A stretch of 33,234 nt of DNA from Streptococcus sp. (GTDB taxonomy: Bacteria; Bacillota; Bacilli; Lactobacillales; Streptococcaceae): positions 1 to 33,234 of the forward strand of contig JAPJPE010000002.1 in assembly GCA_030825825.1 (NCBI GenBank), written 5' to 3'. The translations under genes were made by a program, and so were the position numbers. Within the stretch, counting starts at the first letter, position 1. Each line of letters starts with the position of its first letter. Of the stretch, positions 23,409 to 31,819 are shown in pieces. The notes beneath the pieces were generated by a model. The model had not been told where the DNA came from. It did no database searches and saw nothing but the letters and a program-made list of their open reading frames with translations.

Positions 23409-23953
23409 ATGAGTATGCCCGATATCAGAATACTTCTAGTCATTGCTGTGGCTGTTATTGGATTTCCTTTGTTTCCGTACTCTTTTTTGGACATTTTTAT
23501 AGAAGAGAAGTTAGGATTAAGACCCTCTCGTCAAAGAGCGTTGAGGGAGTGGTAGTTGGCTATAAGAGGATACAGATTGTAGTGGCTCCTATTGTAGAAT
23601 ATAGAGTGGATAGTCAGACCTAGCGTAATAGCCTGAAATATTATCGGGTAGTGCGGGTAACCCTCCCTTGGAAAACGAATCAAGCGGCTAGTGACATTGA
23701 TTTGATGGCGCAAAGGATAACTATCTACACCAATTCTACAGTCTCAAAGGGCAATCTTTTTCAAGATGCTTTTCCACTGGGATCGAGCATGACGGTTTGG
23801 TATAATCCAGCCTGTCCAAAAGAATCATACGTTGAACGCTATAGTGGGCTAGATAAATCTTATAAGAGGGAAATGTGGATTGGAATCTGGATGTTAATTT
23901 TATTTCCTATTTTAGCAGTTGTAGCCATCATCATGGGGATGAAGTATAAATGA
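23409..23953 (+). pseudogene. Decayed DUF3592-like membrane protein gene
   Basis: An ATG at 23409 opens a frame with a membrane segment (RILLVIAVAVIGFPLFPYSF) that stops at TAG 23553. From about 23546 a different frame continues plausibly: GVVVGYK..., IVEYRVDSQT, then TAG at 23621-23623, then KYYRVVRVTLPW..., a VWYNPACP motif and a C-terminal membrane segment (MWIGIWMLILFPILAVVAI) to TGA 23951-23953. Together they rebuild one protein of DUF3592 architecture: membrane helix, extracellular 'VVGY...YPxVEY' beta domain with 'V-x-Y-N-P', membrane helix. At least one frameshift (about 23540-23552) and one nonsense codon break it. The frame starting at GTG 23651 is only the surviving 3' part. Function of intact members is unknown. 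Confidence 0.7.
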
Positions 23954-23990
23954 TGGATCAGCCCTAACTGAATATATGAAACATGAAAAG

Positions 23991-24018
23991 AAATCACCGT
24001 CCTATCGGTGATTTTTTT
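23991..24018 (+). terminator. Terminator after the DUF3592-like pseudogene
   Basis: Perfect 9-bp stem AAATCACCG (23991-23999) / CGGTGATTT (24006-24014) with a 6-nt loop and a continuing T-run to 24018. Confidence 0.85.
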
Positions 24019-24056
24019 GTCTTCACTTCCCCCTCGAATTAATCCTTAAATTGTGA

Positions 24057-24062
24057 TAAAAT
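24057..24062 (+). promoter_or_regulatory. Possible -10 element of polC
   Basis: TAAAAT at 24057-24062 within TTGTGATAAAATAAG, about 90 nt before polC. No good -35. A purine-rich AGGGAG ribosome site precedes the ATG. Confidence 0.35.
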
Positions 24063-24153
24063 AAGGGTTACGAATGTTTTTGAATGGTCTGTTTTTGCTT
24101 AGAAAGTAGGCCACTCAAAAGCGAGCAAAAGAATCAAGATCAAGGGAGAAACA

Positions 24154-27100
24154 ATGTCCAACACCTTTGAAATTTTAATGGATCAGCTGGATATGCCGCT
24201 GGTGATGCGATCTTCCAGTGCCTTTTTGCATGCGGAGATTCAAGAAGTCGTGGTGCATAAGGTTAGTCGGGTATGGGAGTTCCGCTTTGCCTTTGCGGAA
24301 GTCTTGCCGATTGCTTTGTTTAAGGAATTGCGCCAGCGCTTGAAGGAAGAATTTTCAAAGACGGGAAACCAGGCAACCTTTAGTATTCAAGTGGCCAATC
24401 AGGATTTTTCTGCTGATTTGTTGCAGGCCTACTATCGGGAGGTCTTTGAGGAAGGCCCTTGCGCTAGTCAAGGCTTTAAGGGGCTGTACCAAGACTTGCA
24501 GGTGCGCGCGGAAGGGCAGGAATTGATCATCTCAGGGCCTTCTTCGGTCGATACAGAGCATTTCCGTAAGAACCATTTGCCCAATCTTGCCAAGCAGTTG
24601 GAAGCCTTTGGTTTTCCGCATTTCACCTGTCGGGTGGAGTCTGATGATGCGCTGACAGAGCAAGAAGTGGCGCGTTTTGAGCAGGAAAATGAAAAGATCT
24701 TCCAAGTAGCCAATGAAGAGACCTTGCGAGCTATGGAATCCTTGGCCCAGATGGCTCCGCCACCTGCGATTGAAGAAAAGCCGGCCTTTGATTTCAAAGC
24801 TAAGAAGGCTGCGGCTAAACCTAAGCTAGACAAGGCCGAGATCACTCCGATGATCGAGATCACAACGGAAGAGAACCGGATTGTCTTTGAGGGTGTGGTA
24901 TTTGACGTGGAGCACAAGGTAACACGGACCGGTCGGGTCTTGATCAGCTTTAAGATGACCGACTATACTTCTAGTTTTTCCCTTCAGAAATGGGTCAAAA
25001 ATGAGGAAGAAGCCCAGAAGTTTGACATGATCAAGAAGAACAGCTGGCTACGGGTGCGGGGAAATATCGAAATGAACAATTTCACGCGCGATTTGACCAT
25101 GAATGTCCAAGACATCCAGGAAGTCGTCCATTATGCCCGCAAGGACCTGATGCCAGAGGGCGAGCGCCGGGTAGAATTTCACGCGCATACCAATATGTCG
25201 ACTATGGATGCCCTGCCGGAAGTCGAAGAGCTGATCGCCAAGGCAGCTGAGTGGGGGCATAAGGCGGTGGCTATCACTGACCATGGCAATGTGCAGAGTT
25301 TCCCGCATGGCTTTAAAGCAGCCAAGAAGGCTGGGATCCAGCTGATCTATGGGATGGAAGCCAATATCGTAGAAGATAAGGTGCCCATCACCTATAACGA
25401 GGTGGATCTGGACCTCAATGAAGCGACTTATGTGGTCTTTGACGTGGAAACGACAGGACTGTCAGCCATCTACAATGACTTGATTCAGGTCGCTGCTTCT
25501 AAGATGTACAAGGGCAATGTCATTGAGGAATTTGACGAATTTATCGATCCGGGCCATCCTCTGTCCGCCTTTACGACCCAATTGACAGGGATCACCAACG
25601 AGCATGTTCGGGGGGCTAAGCCCTTGGTACAGGTCTTGAAGGAGTTTCAGGCCTTCTGTGAGGGAACGGTTCTCGTTGCCCACAATGCCACCTTTGACGT
25701 GGGCTTCATGAATGCCAACTATGAGCGTCATGGTCTTCCCAAGATCACTCAACCGGTCATCGATACCCTGGAATTCGCCCGCAACCTCTATCCAGATTTT
25801 AAACGGCATGGTTTGGGGCCATTGACCAAGCGCTTTGGGGTAGGCTTGGAGCATCACCACATGGCCAACTACGATGCGGAAGCGACGGGGCGCCTGCTCT
25901 TTATCTTCATCAAAGATGTCGCTGAAAAGCACGGGGTGACCAATCTCAAGGATCTGAATATCGATTTGATCGATGAAAATTCTTATAAGAAGGCTCGAGT
26001 CAAGCATGCGACTCTTTATGTCAAGAATCAGACCGGCCTTAAGAACATGTTTAAACTGGTCTCACTTTCTGGGACCAAGTATTTCGAAGGAGTCCCTCGG
26101 ATTCCCAAGACTGTGCTGGACGCCCACCGCGAGGGCTTGATCCTCGGATCGGCCTGCTCAGAAGGGGAAGTCTTTGATGCGGTCATGTCGCAAGGTGTGG
26201 ATGCGGCAGTCGAAGTGGCTAAGTACTACGACTTTATCGAGGTTATGCCACCGGCTATCTATGCGCCCCTCATTGCCAAGGAGCAGGTCAAGGACATGGA
26301 CGAGCTCCAGACCATTATCAAGAGCTTGATCGAAGTGGGGGATCGTCTCGGCAAGCCCGTTCTTGCGACAGGAAATGTCCACTATCTGGAGCCGGAAGAT
26401 GAGATCTATCGGGAGATCATTGTCCGTAGTCTCGGTCAAGGGGCCATGATCAACCGGACCATTGGGCACGGAGAAGATGCCCAGCCAGCGCCTCTGCCAA
26501 AAGCGCATTTCAGAACTACCAATGAAATGCTGGACGAATTTGCCTTTTTGGGAGAAGACTTGGCGCGCAAGATTGTTATTGAAAACACCAATGCACTCGC
26601 AGAGACCTTTGAGCCGGTCGAAGTGGTCAAGGGGGACCTCTATACGCCATTTATCGACAAGGCCGAAGAAACGGTTGCGGAATTGACCTATAAGCGGGCC
26701 TTTGAGATCTATGGTAATCCGCTCCCTGATATTGTCGATCTGCGGATTGAAAAGGAATTAACCTCTATCTTGGGGAATGGCTTTGCCGTGATTTATCTGG
26801 CTTCACAGATGCTGGTGCACCGTTCCAATGAGCGGGGCTACCTGGTTGGATCGCGTGGATCCGTCGGATCCAGCTTTGTCGCGACCATGATCGGGATCAC
26901 CGAGGTCAATCCACTTTCGCCTCACTATGTTTGTAGCCAGTGCCAGTACAGTGAATTCATCACCGACGGTTCTTATGGATCTGGTTTTGATATGCCGGAC
27001 AAGGATTGTCTAAACTGTGGCCATAAGCTCAGCAAAAATGGACAAGATATTCCTTTTGAAACCTTCCTTGGTTTCGATGGGGACAAGGTACCCGATATCG

Positions 27101-28548
27101 ATTTGAACTTCTCTGGGGAAGACCAGCCGAGTGCCCACTTAGATGTCCGGGATATCTTTGGGGAAGAATATGCCTTCCGGGCAGGAACGGTAGGTACGGT
27201 CGCAGCTAAGACCGCCTATGGTTTTGTCAAGGGCTATGAGCGGGATTTTGGCAAGTACTACCGAGATGCCGAGGTCGAACGCTTAGCTCTTGGTGCAGCT
27301 GGGGTCAAACGGACGACCGGTCAGCACCCGGGGGGAATCGTTGTTATTCCAAACTATATGGATGTCTATGACTTTACTCCGGTCCAGTATCCGGCAGATG
27401 ATGTGACCGCTGAATGGCAGACCACTCACTTTAACTTCCACGATATCGATGAAAACGTCCTCAAACTCGATGTCCTGGGACATGATGATCCGACCATGAT
27501 TCGGAAGCTCCAGGACTTGTCAGGTATTGATCCAAATGATATCCCTATGGATGATCCAGGGGTCATGGCCCTCTTTTCTGGGACAGAAGTGCTAGGGGTA
27601 ACAGCCGAGCAGATTGGAACACCGACAGGGATGTTGGGGATTCCAGAGTTTGGGACCAACTTTGTTCGGGGCATGGTCGAAGAGACTCATCCGACGACCT
27701 TCGCAGAGTTACTTCAGCTCTCTGGTCTTTCTCACGGTACCGACGTGTGGTTGGGAAATGCCCAAGACTTGATCAAGGCGGGCATTGCCGATCTATCGAC
27801 CGTTATCGGGTGTCGGGACGACATCATGGTGTACCTCATGCACGCGGGTCTCAAGCCTAAGATGGCCTTTACCATCATGGAGCGCGTGAGGAAAGGGATG
27901 TGGCTCAAGATCTCAGAAGAAGAGCGCAATGGCTACATCCAAGCCATGAAGGAAAACAATGTCCCTGAATGGTACATCGAGTCCTGTGGAAAAATCAAGT
28001 ACATGTTCCCGAAAGCCCATGCGGCGGCCTATGTTATGATGGCCCTTCGTGTAGCCTACTTTAAGGTACATCATCCACTTTATTACTACTGTGCTTACTT
28101 CTCGATTCGGGCCAAGGCTTTTGACATCAAAACCATGGGTGCAGGCCTTGAGGCCGTGAAAGCGCGGATGAAAGAAATCGCTGAAAAACGCAAGAACAAC
28201 GAAGCTTCTAATGTAGAGATCGATCTCTACACCACCCTTGAGATTGTCAATGAAATGTGGGAGCGGGGCTTCAAGTTTGGCAAGCTAGACCTCTATCGCA
28301 GTCAGGCGACAGAATTCTTGATTGATGGGGATACCCTGATTCCGCCATTTGTCGCTATGGATGGTCTGGGAGAGAACGTTGCCAAGCAAATCGTGCGGGC
28401 GCGTGAAGAAGGAGAATTCCTCTCTAAGACCGAGCTCCGGAAGCGCGGCGGTGTTTCGTCCACCCTGGTTGAAAAGATGGATGAGATGGGCATTCTTGGC
28501 AATATGCCAGAGGATAACCAGTTGAGCCTCTTTGATGATTTGTTCTAG
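24154..28548 (+). CDS. polC: DNA polymerase III alpha subunit, PolC type
   Basis: A 1464-residue replicative polymerase with built-in 3'-5' proofreading, specific to low-G+C Gram-positives. In order: N-terminal domain; OB-fold (about 240-330); PHP domain starting at FHAHTNMSTMD (His343); DnaQ-like exonuclease inserted in PHP (DVETTGL, Asp430/Glu432); continuation of PHP; polymerase with a four-Cys zinc site beginning C927-x-x-C930 and closing CLNC; catalytic PDIDLNFSG with Asp981 and Asp983; fingers; helix-hairpin-helix; and a C-terminal beta-clamp-binding end (NQLSLFDDLF). Length is as in pneumococcus (about 1463). High G+C relative to the type VII effector module. Single gene with an AGGGAG ribosome site; the 49-residue gene follows 17 nt later. 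Confidence 0.97.
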   Translation: MSNTFEILMDQLDMPLVMRSSSAFLHAEIQEVVVHKVSRVWEFRFAFAEVLPIALFKELRQRLKEEFSKTGNQATFSIQVANQDFSADLLQAYYREVFEEGPCASQGFKGLYQDLQVRAEGQELIISGPSSVDTEHFRKNHLPNLAKQLEAFGFPHFTCRVESDDALTEQEVARFEQENEKIFQVANEETLRAMESLAQMAPPPAIEEKPAFDFKAKKAAAKPKLDKAEITPMIEITTEENRIVFEGVVFDVEHKVTRTGRVLISFKMTDYTSSFSLQKWVKNEEEAQKFDMIKKNSWLRVRGNIEMNNFTRDLTMNVQDIQEVVHYARKDLMPEGERRVEFHAHTNMSTMDALPEVEELIAKAAEWGHKAVAITDHGNVQSFPHGFKAAKKAGIQLIYGMEANIVEDKVPITYNEVDLDLNEATYVVFDVETTGLSAIYNDLIQVAASKMYKGNVIEEFDEFIDPGHPLSAFTTQLTGITNEHVRGAKPLVQVLKEFQAFCEGTVLVAHNATFDVGFMNANYERHGLPKITQPVIDTLEFARNLYPDFKRHGLGPLTKRFGVGLEHHHMANYDAEATGRLLFIFIKDVAEKHGVTNLKDLNIDLIDENSYKKARVKHATLYVKNQTGLKNMFKLVSLSGTKYFEGVPRIPKTVLDAHREGLILGSACSEGEVFDAVMSQGVDAAVEVAKYYDFIEVMPPAIYAPLIAKEQVKDMDELQTIIKSLIEVGDRLGKPVLATGNVHYLEPEDEIYREIIVRSLGQGAMINRTIGHGEDAQPAPLPKAHFRTTNEMLDEFAFLGEDLARKIVIENTNALAETFEPVEVVKGDLYTPFIDKAEETVAELTYKRAFEIYGNPLPDIVDLRIEKELTSILGNGFAVIYLASQMLVHRSNERGYLVGSRGSVGSSFVATMIGITEVNPLSPHYVCSQCQYSEFITDGSYGSGFDMPDKDCLNCGHKLSKNGQDIPFETFLGFDGDKVPDIDLNFSGEDQPSAHLDVRDIFGEEYAFRAGTVGTVAAKTAYGFVKGYERDFGKYYRDAEVERLALGAAGVKRTTGQHPGGIVVIPNYMDVYDFTPVQYPADDVTAEWQTTHFNFHDIDENVLKLDVLGHDDPTMIRKLQDLSGIDPNDIPMDDPGVMALFSGTEVLGVTAEQIGTPTGMLGIPEFGTNFVRGMVEETHPTTFAELLQLSGLSHGTDVWLGNAQDLIKAGIADLSTVIGCRDDIMVYLMHAGLKPKMAFTIMERVRKGMWLKISEEERNGYIQAMKENNVPEWYIESCGKIKYMFPKAHAAAYVMMALRVAYFKVHHPLYYYCAYFSIRAKAFDIKTMGAGLEAVKARMKEIAEKRKNNEASNVEIDLYTTLEIVNEMWERGFKFGKLDLYRSQATEFLIDGDTLIPPFVAMDGLGENVAKQIVRAREEGEFLSKTELRKRGGVSSTLVEKMDEMGILGNMPEDNQLSLFDDLF

Positions 28549-28565
28549 AAACAAAGGAGGAGAAC

Positions 28566-28715
28566 ATGAAGGTAGAAATTTTTGCAGAAGACAAACCAGC
28601 TGAAAAAGTCTTTGAGTACAAGCTAGAAGTGGCAGACAATGTGCTGCTCCTTTCCACCGCGATGATCTCAGGAGCGATTGCTCTAGCCGGCTTATTTTCA
28701 GCCTTGAAAGATTAA
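28566..28715 (+). CDS. 49-residue membrane-associated small protein
   Basis: ATG 28566 follows an excellent AAAGGAGGAG site and the frame runs to TAA 28713-28715, immediately followed by a strong terminator. The protein has a charged N-terminal half (MKVEIFAEDKPAEKVFEYKL) and a hydrophobic C-terminal half (about 25-46, LLLSTAMISGAIALAGLFSA), a likely membrane helix ending LKD. It sits 17 nt downstream of polC and ahead of the terminator, so it is co-transcribed with polC. Family not recognised. The ribosome site, codon pattern and terminator make a real gene likely. Confidence 0.65.
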   Translation: MKVEIFAEDKPAEKVFEYKLEVADNVLLLSTAMISGAIALAGLFSALKD

Positions 28716-28722
28716 CTGACAG

Positions 28723-28754
28723 CCTCTATTTTCCTTTTGAAAATAGAGGTTTTT
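28723..28754 (+). terminator. Terminator of polC and the 49-residue gene
   Basis: Perfect 11-bp stem CCTCTATTTTC (28723-28733) / GAAAATAGAGG (28739-28749), loop CTTTT, then a T-run to 28754. Confidence 0.9.
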
Positions 28755-28796
28755 CAGTCCTTTCAGATCTGATAAGTGTTTTCTTTGGCACTGGAT

Positions 28797-28832
28797 TGTG
28801 TTACAATTTTTAGTGACAAGTGTTTGTAACAA
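28797..28832 (+). promoter_or_regulatory. Extended -10 promoter with overlapping TGTnAC-type motifs
   Basis: TGTTACAAT (28799-28807) is an extended -10. GTnACA motifs occur at 28800-28805 (GTTACA, over the -10), 28813-28818 (GTGACA) and 28826-28831 (GTAACA), exactly 13 bp apart. The same three variants occur upstream of esxA. Location over and just after the -10 would suit repression. Confidence 0.45.
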
Positions 28833-28865
28833 GGAAACAGAAAAAATGAAACAGAGGAAAAGCGC

Positions 28866-31718
28866 GTGGCAAGATATTTAGTAGGGCCTTACAATAATAG
28901 TTGGAACTTTATGGATGCGCTTGAAAAAGCGCAGGATGGTGATACCATCGAGTTTGAAAATGGGTATGTCTTTCAATGGCCGACAAATAAAGTGATCGAG
29001 ATCGACAAGAACCTTCATTTTGTGGGGCATGTGGTCCCAAATCCAAATGGCAATGGGCGCATGTTTAACAACACGATTGAGGCTTCCTTCCGATTTGTAG
29101 AGGGAGCTCAGGTGACATTTGAAGATCTGTGGTTTAAAGTTGGTGGGAATTACACTACCTTGCTCTTATGGAATAGCTCAGATATCATCTGTAAACAGGT
29201 CTATTTTGAAGCAACCACTCCAACAAATAATGAATTTTTTATCTATATGGATACGCATTCGAAGTTGACACTGGAAGGAGTCGGGATGAAGGTTCCGGAA
29301 AAACACCAAAGTGCTATCGGTATGTCCGCTTCGGAATTGTCTATTCGCAATTCAACGATTTTTTCTAAGATTGATCTGTCAGAAGGATCTAAATTGACCT
29401 TAGAAAATGTCCATATTGAAATATTTGGGAATAATACGATCCATGCCAAGGACTCAGAAGTGATCGCAAAAAATTCAACGATTACAGGCGGGGATCTGGA
29501 AAATGATTTTCCACCAGTTTGGTTGAGGAATGTCATTTGGGAGTCTGAAAACTGTAAAATTGAGCTACCTACGGGGACTGGGGTCTGTCTTGACAATAAT
29601 GTTCAATTCAATTCGGATTCGGATCGTATGACCTCCATCAATTCATACAATAGTATGATCCGAGCTCATCAAGCTACATTTTCAGAATTTTTATGCGTCT
29701 ATGAAGAATCCTTTGCTTCCCTGACTGGAGAAACAACCTTCTTGAATGAGAATGCTCAAACCATTTCATTTGGAGTTTTTGATGATGGTGTGCTGATGGC
29801 TGAGCATATGATTTGTCATAAGATTGCGGATCCCAATATACGGCTTCAAGGTGGAGCTTTTGCGAAGGTGGGCACCGTGACCTATAGGCAGGGCGATGCG
29901 CGTGATCTGACCAAGGAAATCGAGGATGACTGTGACTATCTTGTTGGCAGAGAAGTGGCGAAGGGCAATGCGCAAGTCGTTCCTACGGGACAGACGACGG
30001 ATGCAACGGTGGCTCCAACCACCGCAAGAGACTCTGAACCAGAGAAGAAACAAGATGCTCTTCAAGAACTCAATAGCCTGATTGGTCTTGAAAAAGTCAA
30101 ACATGAGATCAAGAAAATGATCAACATGGTGGAATTTAACAAGAAACGAATCGCCAGTGGCAAGGCTCCTGAAAAGCAAACACTCCATGCGGCCTTTATG
30201 GGAAACCCTGGTACAGGGAAGACCACGGTGGCCCGTCTGTTGGGACAAGTGCTCTTTGATGCAGGTGTCCTCTCAGGGGAGGAATTCCGTTTCGTGGAAG
30301 CAACGGAGTCCGATCTGATCTCTTCGAATATTGGAGGAACAGCTGAACAGACCCAGGCCCTGCTTGAAAAAGCGCGTGGGGGCATCCTCTTTATTGATGA
30401 AGCCTATAGCTTGGATAAAAAGGACAGCGGCGCAGATTTTGGGATCGAGGCGATCAATACCATCCTCAAATTTATGGAGGACAATCGCGATGACATCATG
30501 ATTATCTTTGCCGGCTATACCAAGGAAATGGAGGAGTTCTTAAAGACCAATCCAGGCCTTCGTTCTCGGGTACCAAATAATTTCATCTTTGAAGATTTCA
30601 CGGGAGATGAGATTGTCCAACTGGGCGAAATGATCTTAAGCAAAGGGGACTACAAGCTCGAAGACCGGGATTACTATGCGCGTCATGTCAAACGGGCCTA
30701 TGATGGCTCGCTAGATAAGAGCAATGGTCGCTGGATCCGTAACCTGGATGAGCAATTGACCAAGACCATGGCAGATCGGGTGGTGGCTCAAGGTTCTGAC
30801 GATATTGAGACCATCCTCAATAGCGATATCGATGCAGTTCTTAACCAAGGCAAATATCAAGCAGGAGCCGACAAGGAAGAAGATGGAATGGCTGCCCTCA
30901 ACCGTTTGGTTGGAATTGCTAAGGTGAAAGAGCAAGTCGAACAATTCGTGGCCATGGCTGAGTTCAACCAAAAACGGGCCGAACAAGGAGGAATCGTCGA
31001 AGATACGACCTTGCACTCCCTCTTTCTTGGAAATCCCGGTACAGGGAAGACTACTGTTGCCCGCATTTTAGGCAATATCCTCTTCCAAAAAGGGGTGATC
31101 AATCAGAAAAAATTCATCGAAGTTTCTCGGAGCAATCTGGTTGGAGGCTACCAAGGTCAAACAGCTTTGAAGACGCGTGAAGTTTTGGAGAGTGCACTGG
31201 GTGGGGTCCTCTTTATCGATGAGGCCTATACCCTCTTTACCGGTTCAAATGATGATTTTGGGAAGGAAGCTTTGGATGAAGTCCTCAAATTTATGGAGGA
31301 CCACCGTCGCGATATCGTTATAATCTTTGCCGGTTACACGAAAGAGATGCATGACTTCTTGCAGGTCAATTCTGGTTTGCAAAGTCGGATCCCGACTACA
31401 TTTGATTTTGAAGACTATAGTCCAGATGAGATCGTCGAGATCGGTCTGTTGGGATTGCGCAAGCAAGGCTACCAAGTCAATGAAGCTCTTTATGGAGAGA
31501 TCGTCAGAGAGAATTATATGCGTGCCAATGATCATAGTAATGGTCGCTGGGTCCGCAATCTTAATGAAAAACTCTTGCGCCAAGTATCGACTCGGGTAAC
31601 CCGTGAAGGTAGTACGGATTACAATTCGATTTTGGATCAAGATTTGGAAGCCTTGAGGGAGAATGGCAATTCTGAACATCCCCATACGGTAGATGATCAA
31701 GGCTATGTTCTTCCTTAA
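28866..31718 (+). CDS. Beta-helix-like protein with two CbxX/CfxQ (EccA/SpoVK-like) AAA+ domains
   Basis: A 950-residue cytosolic protein. Residues 1 to about 345 show short repeating strand-turn units (Asn, Asp, Ser at turns; 'S-K-L-T-L-E-N-V-H', 'S-E-L-S-I-R-N-S') typical of a right-handed parallel beta-helix, pectate-lyase-like. A Thr/Pro linker (about 370-395) leads to two CbxX/CfxQ AAA+ modules: Walker A GNPGTGKT at 446-453 and 722-729, Walker B ILFIDEAYSL and VLFIDEAYTL, each followed by 'IIFAGYTKEM' and 'NGRWxRNL'. Both look ATPase-competent. Relatives include SpoVK, Rubisco activase CbxX and EccA, the ATPase of actinobacterial type VII systems. Start is GTG 28866 after AGAGGAAAAG. Monocistronic between promoter and terminator. 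Substrate unknown. Confidence 0.85.
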   Translation: MARYLVGPYNNSWNFMDALEKAQDGDTIEFENGYVFQWPTNKVIEIDKNLHFVGHVVPNPNGNGRMFNNTIEASFRFVEGAQVTFEDLWFKVGGNYTTLLLWNSSDIICKQVYFEATTPTNNEFFIYMDTHSKLTLEGVGMKVPEKHQSAIGMSASELSIRNSTIFSKIDLSEGSKLTLENVHIEIFGNNTIHAKDSEVIAKNSTITGGDLENDFPPVWLRNVIWESENCKIELPTGTGVCLDNNVQFNSDSDRMTSINSYNSMIRAHQATFSEFLCVYEESFASLTGETTFLNENAQTISFGVFDDGVLMAEHMICHKIADPNIRLQGGAFAKVGTVTYRQGDARDLTKEIEDDCDYLVGREVAKGNAQVVPTGQTTDATVAPTTARDSEPEKKQDALQELNSLIGLEKVKHEIKKMINMVEFNKKRIASGKAPEKQTLHAAFMGNPGTGKTTVARLLGQVLFDAGVLSGEEFRFVEATESDLISSNIGGTAEQTQALLEKARGGILFIDEAYSLDKKDSGADFGIEAINTILKFMEDNRDDIMIIFAGYTKEMEEFLKTNPGLRSRVPNNFIFEDFTGDEIVQLGEMILSKGDYKLEDRDYYARHVKRAYDGSLDKSNGRWIRNLDEQLTKTMADRVVAQGSDDIETILNSDIDAVLNQGKYQAGADKEEDGMAALNRLVGIAKVKEQVEQFVAMAEFNQKRAEQGGIVEDTTLHSLFLGNPGTGKTTVARILGNILFQKGVINQKKFIEVSRSNLVGGYQGQTALKTREVLESALGGVLFIDEAYTLFTGSNDDFGKEALDEVLKFMEDHRRDIVIIFAGYTKEMHDFLQVNSGLQSRIPTTFDFEDYSPDEIVEIGLLGLRKQGYQVNEALYGEIVRENYMRANDHSNGRWVRNLNEKLLRQVSTRVTREGSTDYNSILDQDLEALRENGNSEHPHTVDDQGYVLP

Positions 31719-31733
31719 GCTAGAAGGAACAAG

Positions 31734-31765
31734 AAAAAGGATTCTGAAGGAGCGGAATCCTTTTT
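31734..31765 (+). terminator. Terminator of the AAA+ gene
   Basis: Perfect 11-bp stem AAAAAGGATTC (31734-31744) / GAATCCTTTTT (31755-31765), with A- and T-runs at its base. Confidence 0.85.
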
Positions 31766-31776
31766 GCATGGACTTG

Positions 31777-31785
31777 TGGTATACT
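31777..31785 (+). promoter_or_regulatory. Extended -10 promoter of pepS
   Basis: TGGTATACT (31777-31785), an extended -10 about 35 nt before pepS; no clear -35. Confidence 0.6.
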
Positions 31786-31819
31786 AGGAGAAGATCATTC
31801 ACTTATGAAGGAGAAAAAA

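Noticed and set aside
23651..23953. Independent 100-residue gene starting at GTG
   Set aside because: The same frame reads sensibly upstream of the GTG through a single TAG into a DUF3592-like sequence, and there is no ribosome site; it is the 3' remnant of a broken gene.
24070..24077. Competence (ComX) box-like TACGAATG before polC
   Set aside because: The last base differs from TACGAATA, and an induced promoter for an essential replicative polymerase is unlikely; single chance match.
28846..28881. Short ORF from ATG 28846 ahead of the AAA+ gene
   Set aside because: Eleven codons in a different frame, with no good ribosome site; the GTG at 28866 with AGAGGAAAAG fits better as the real start.
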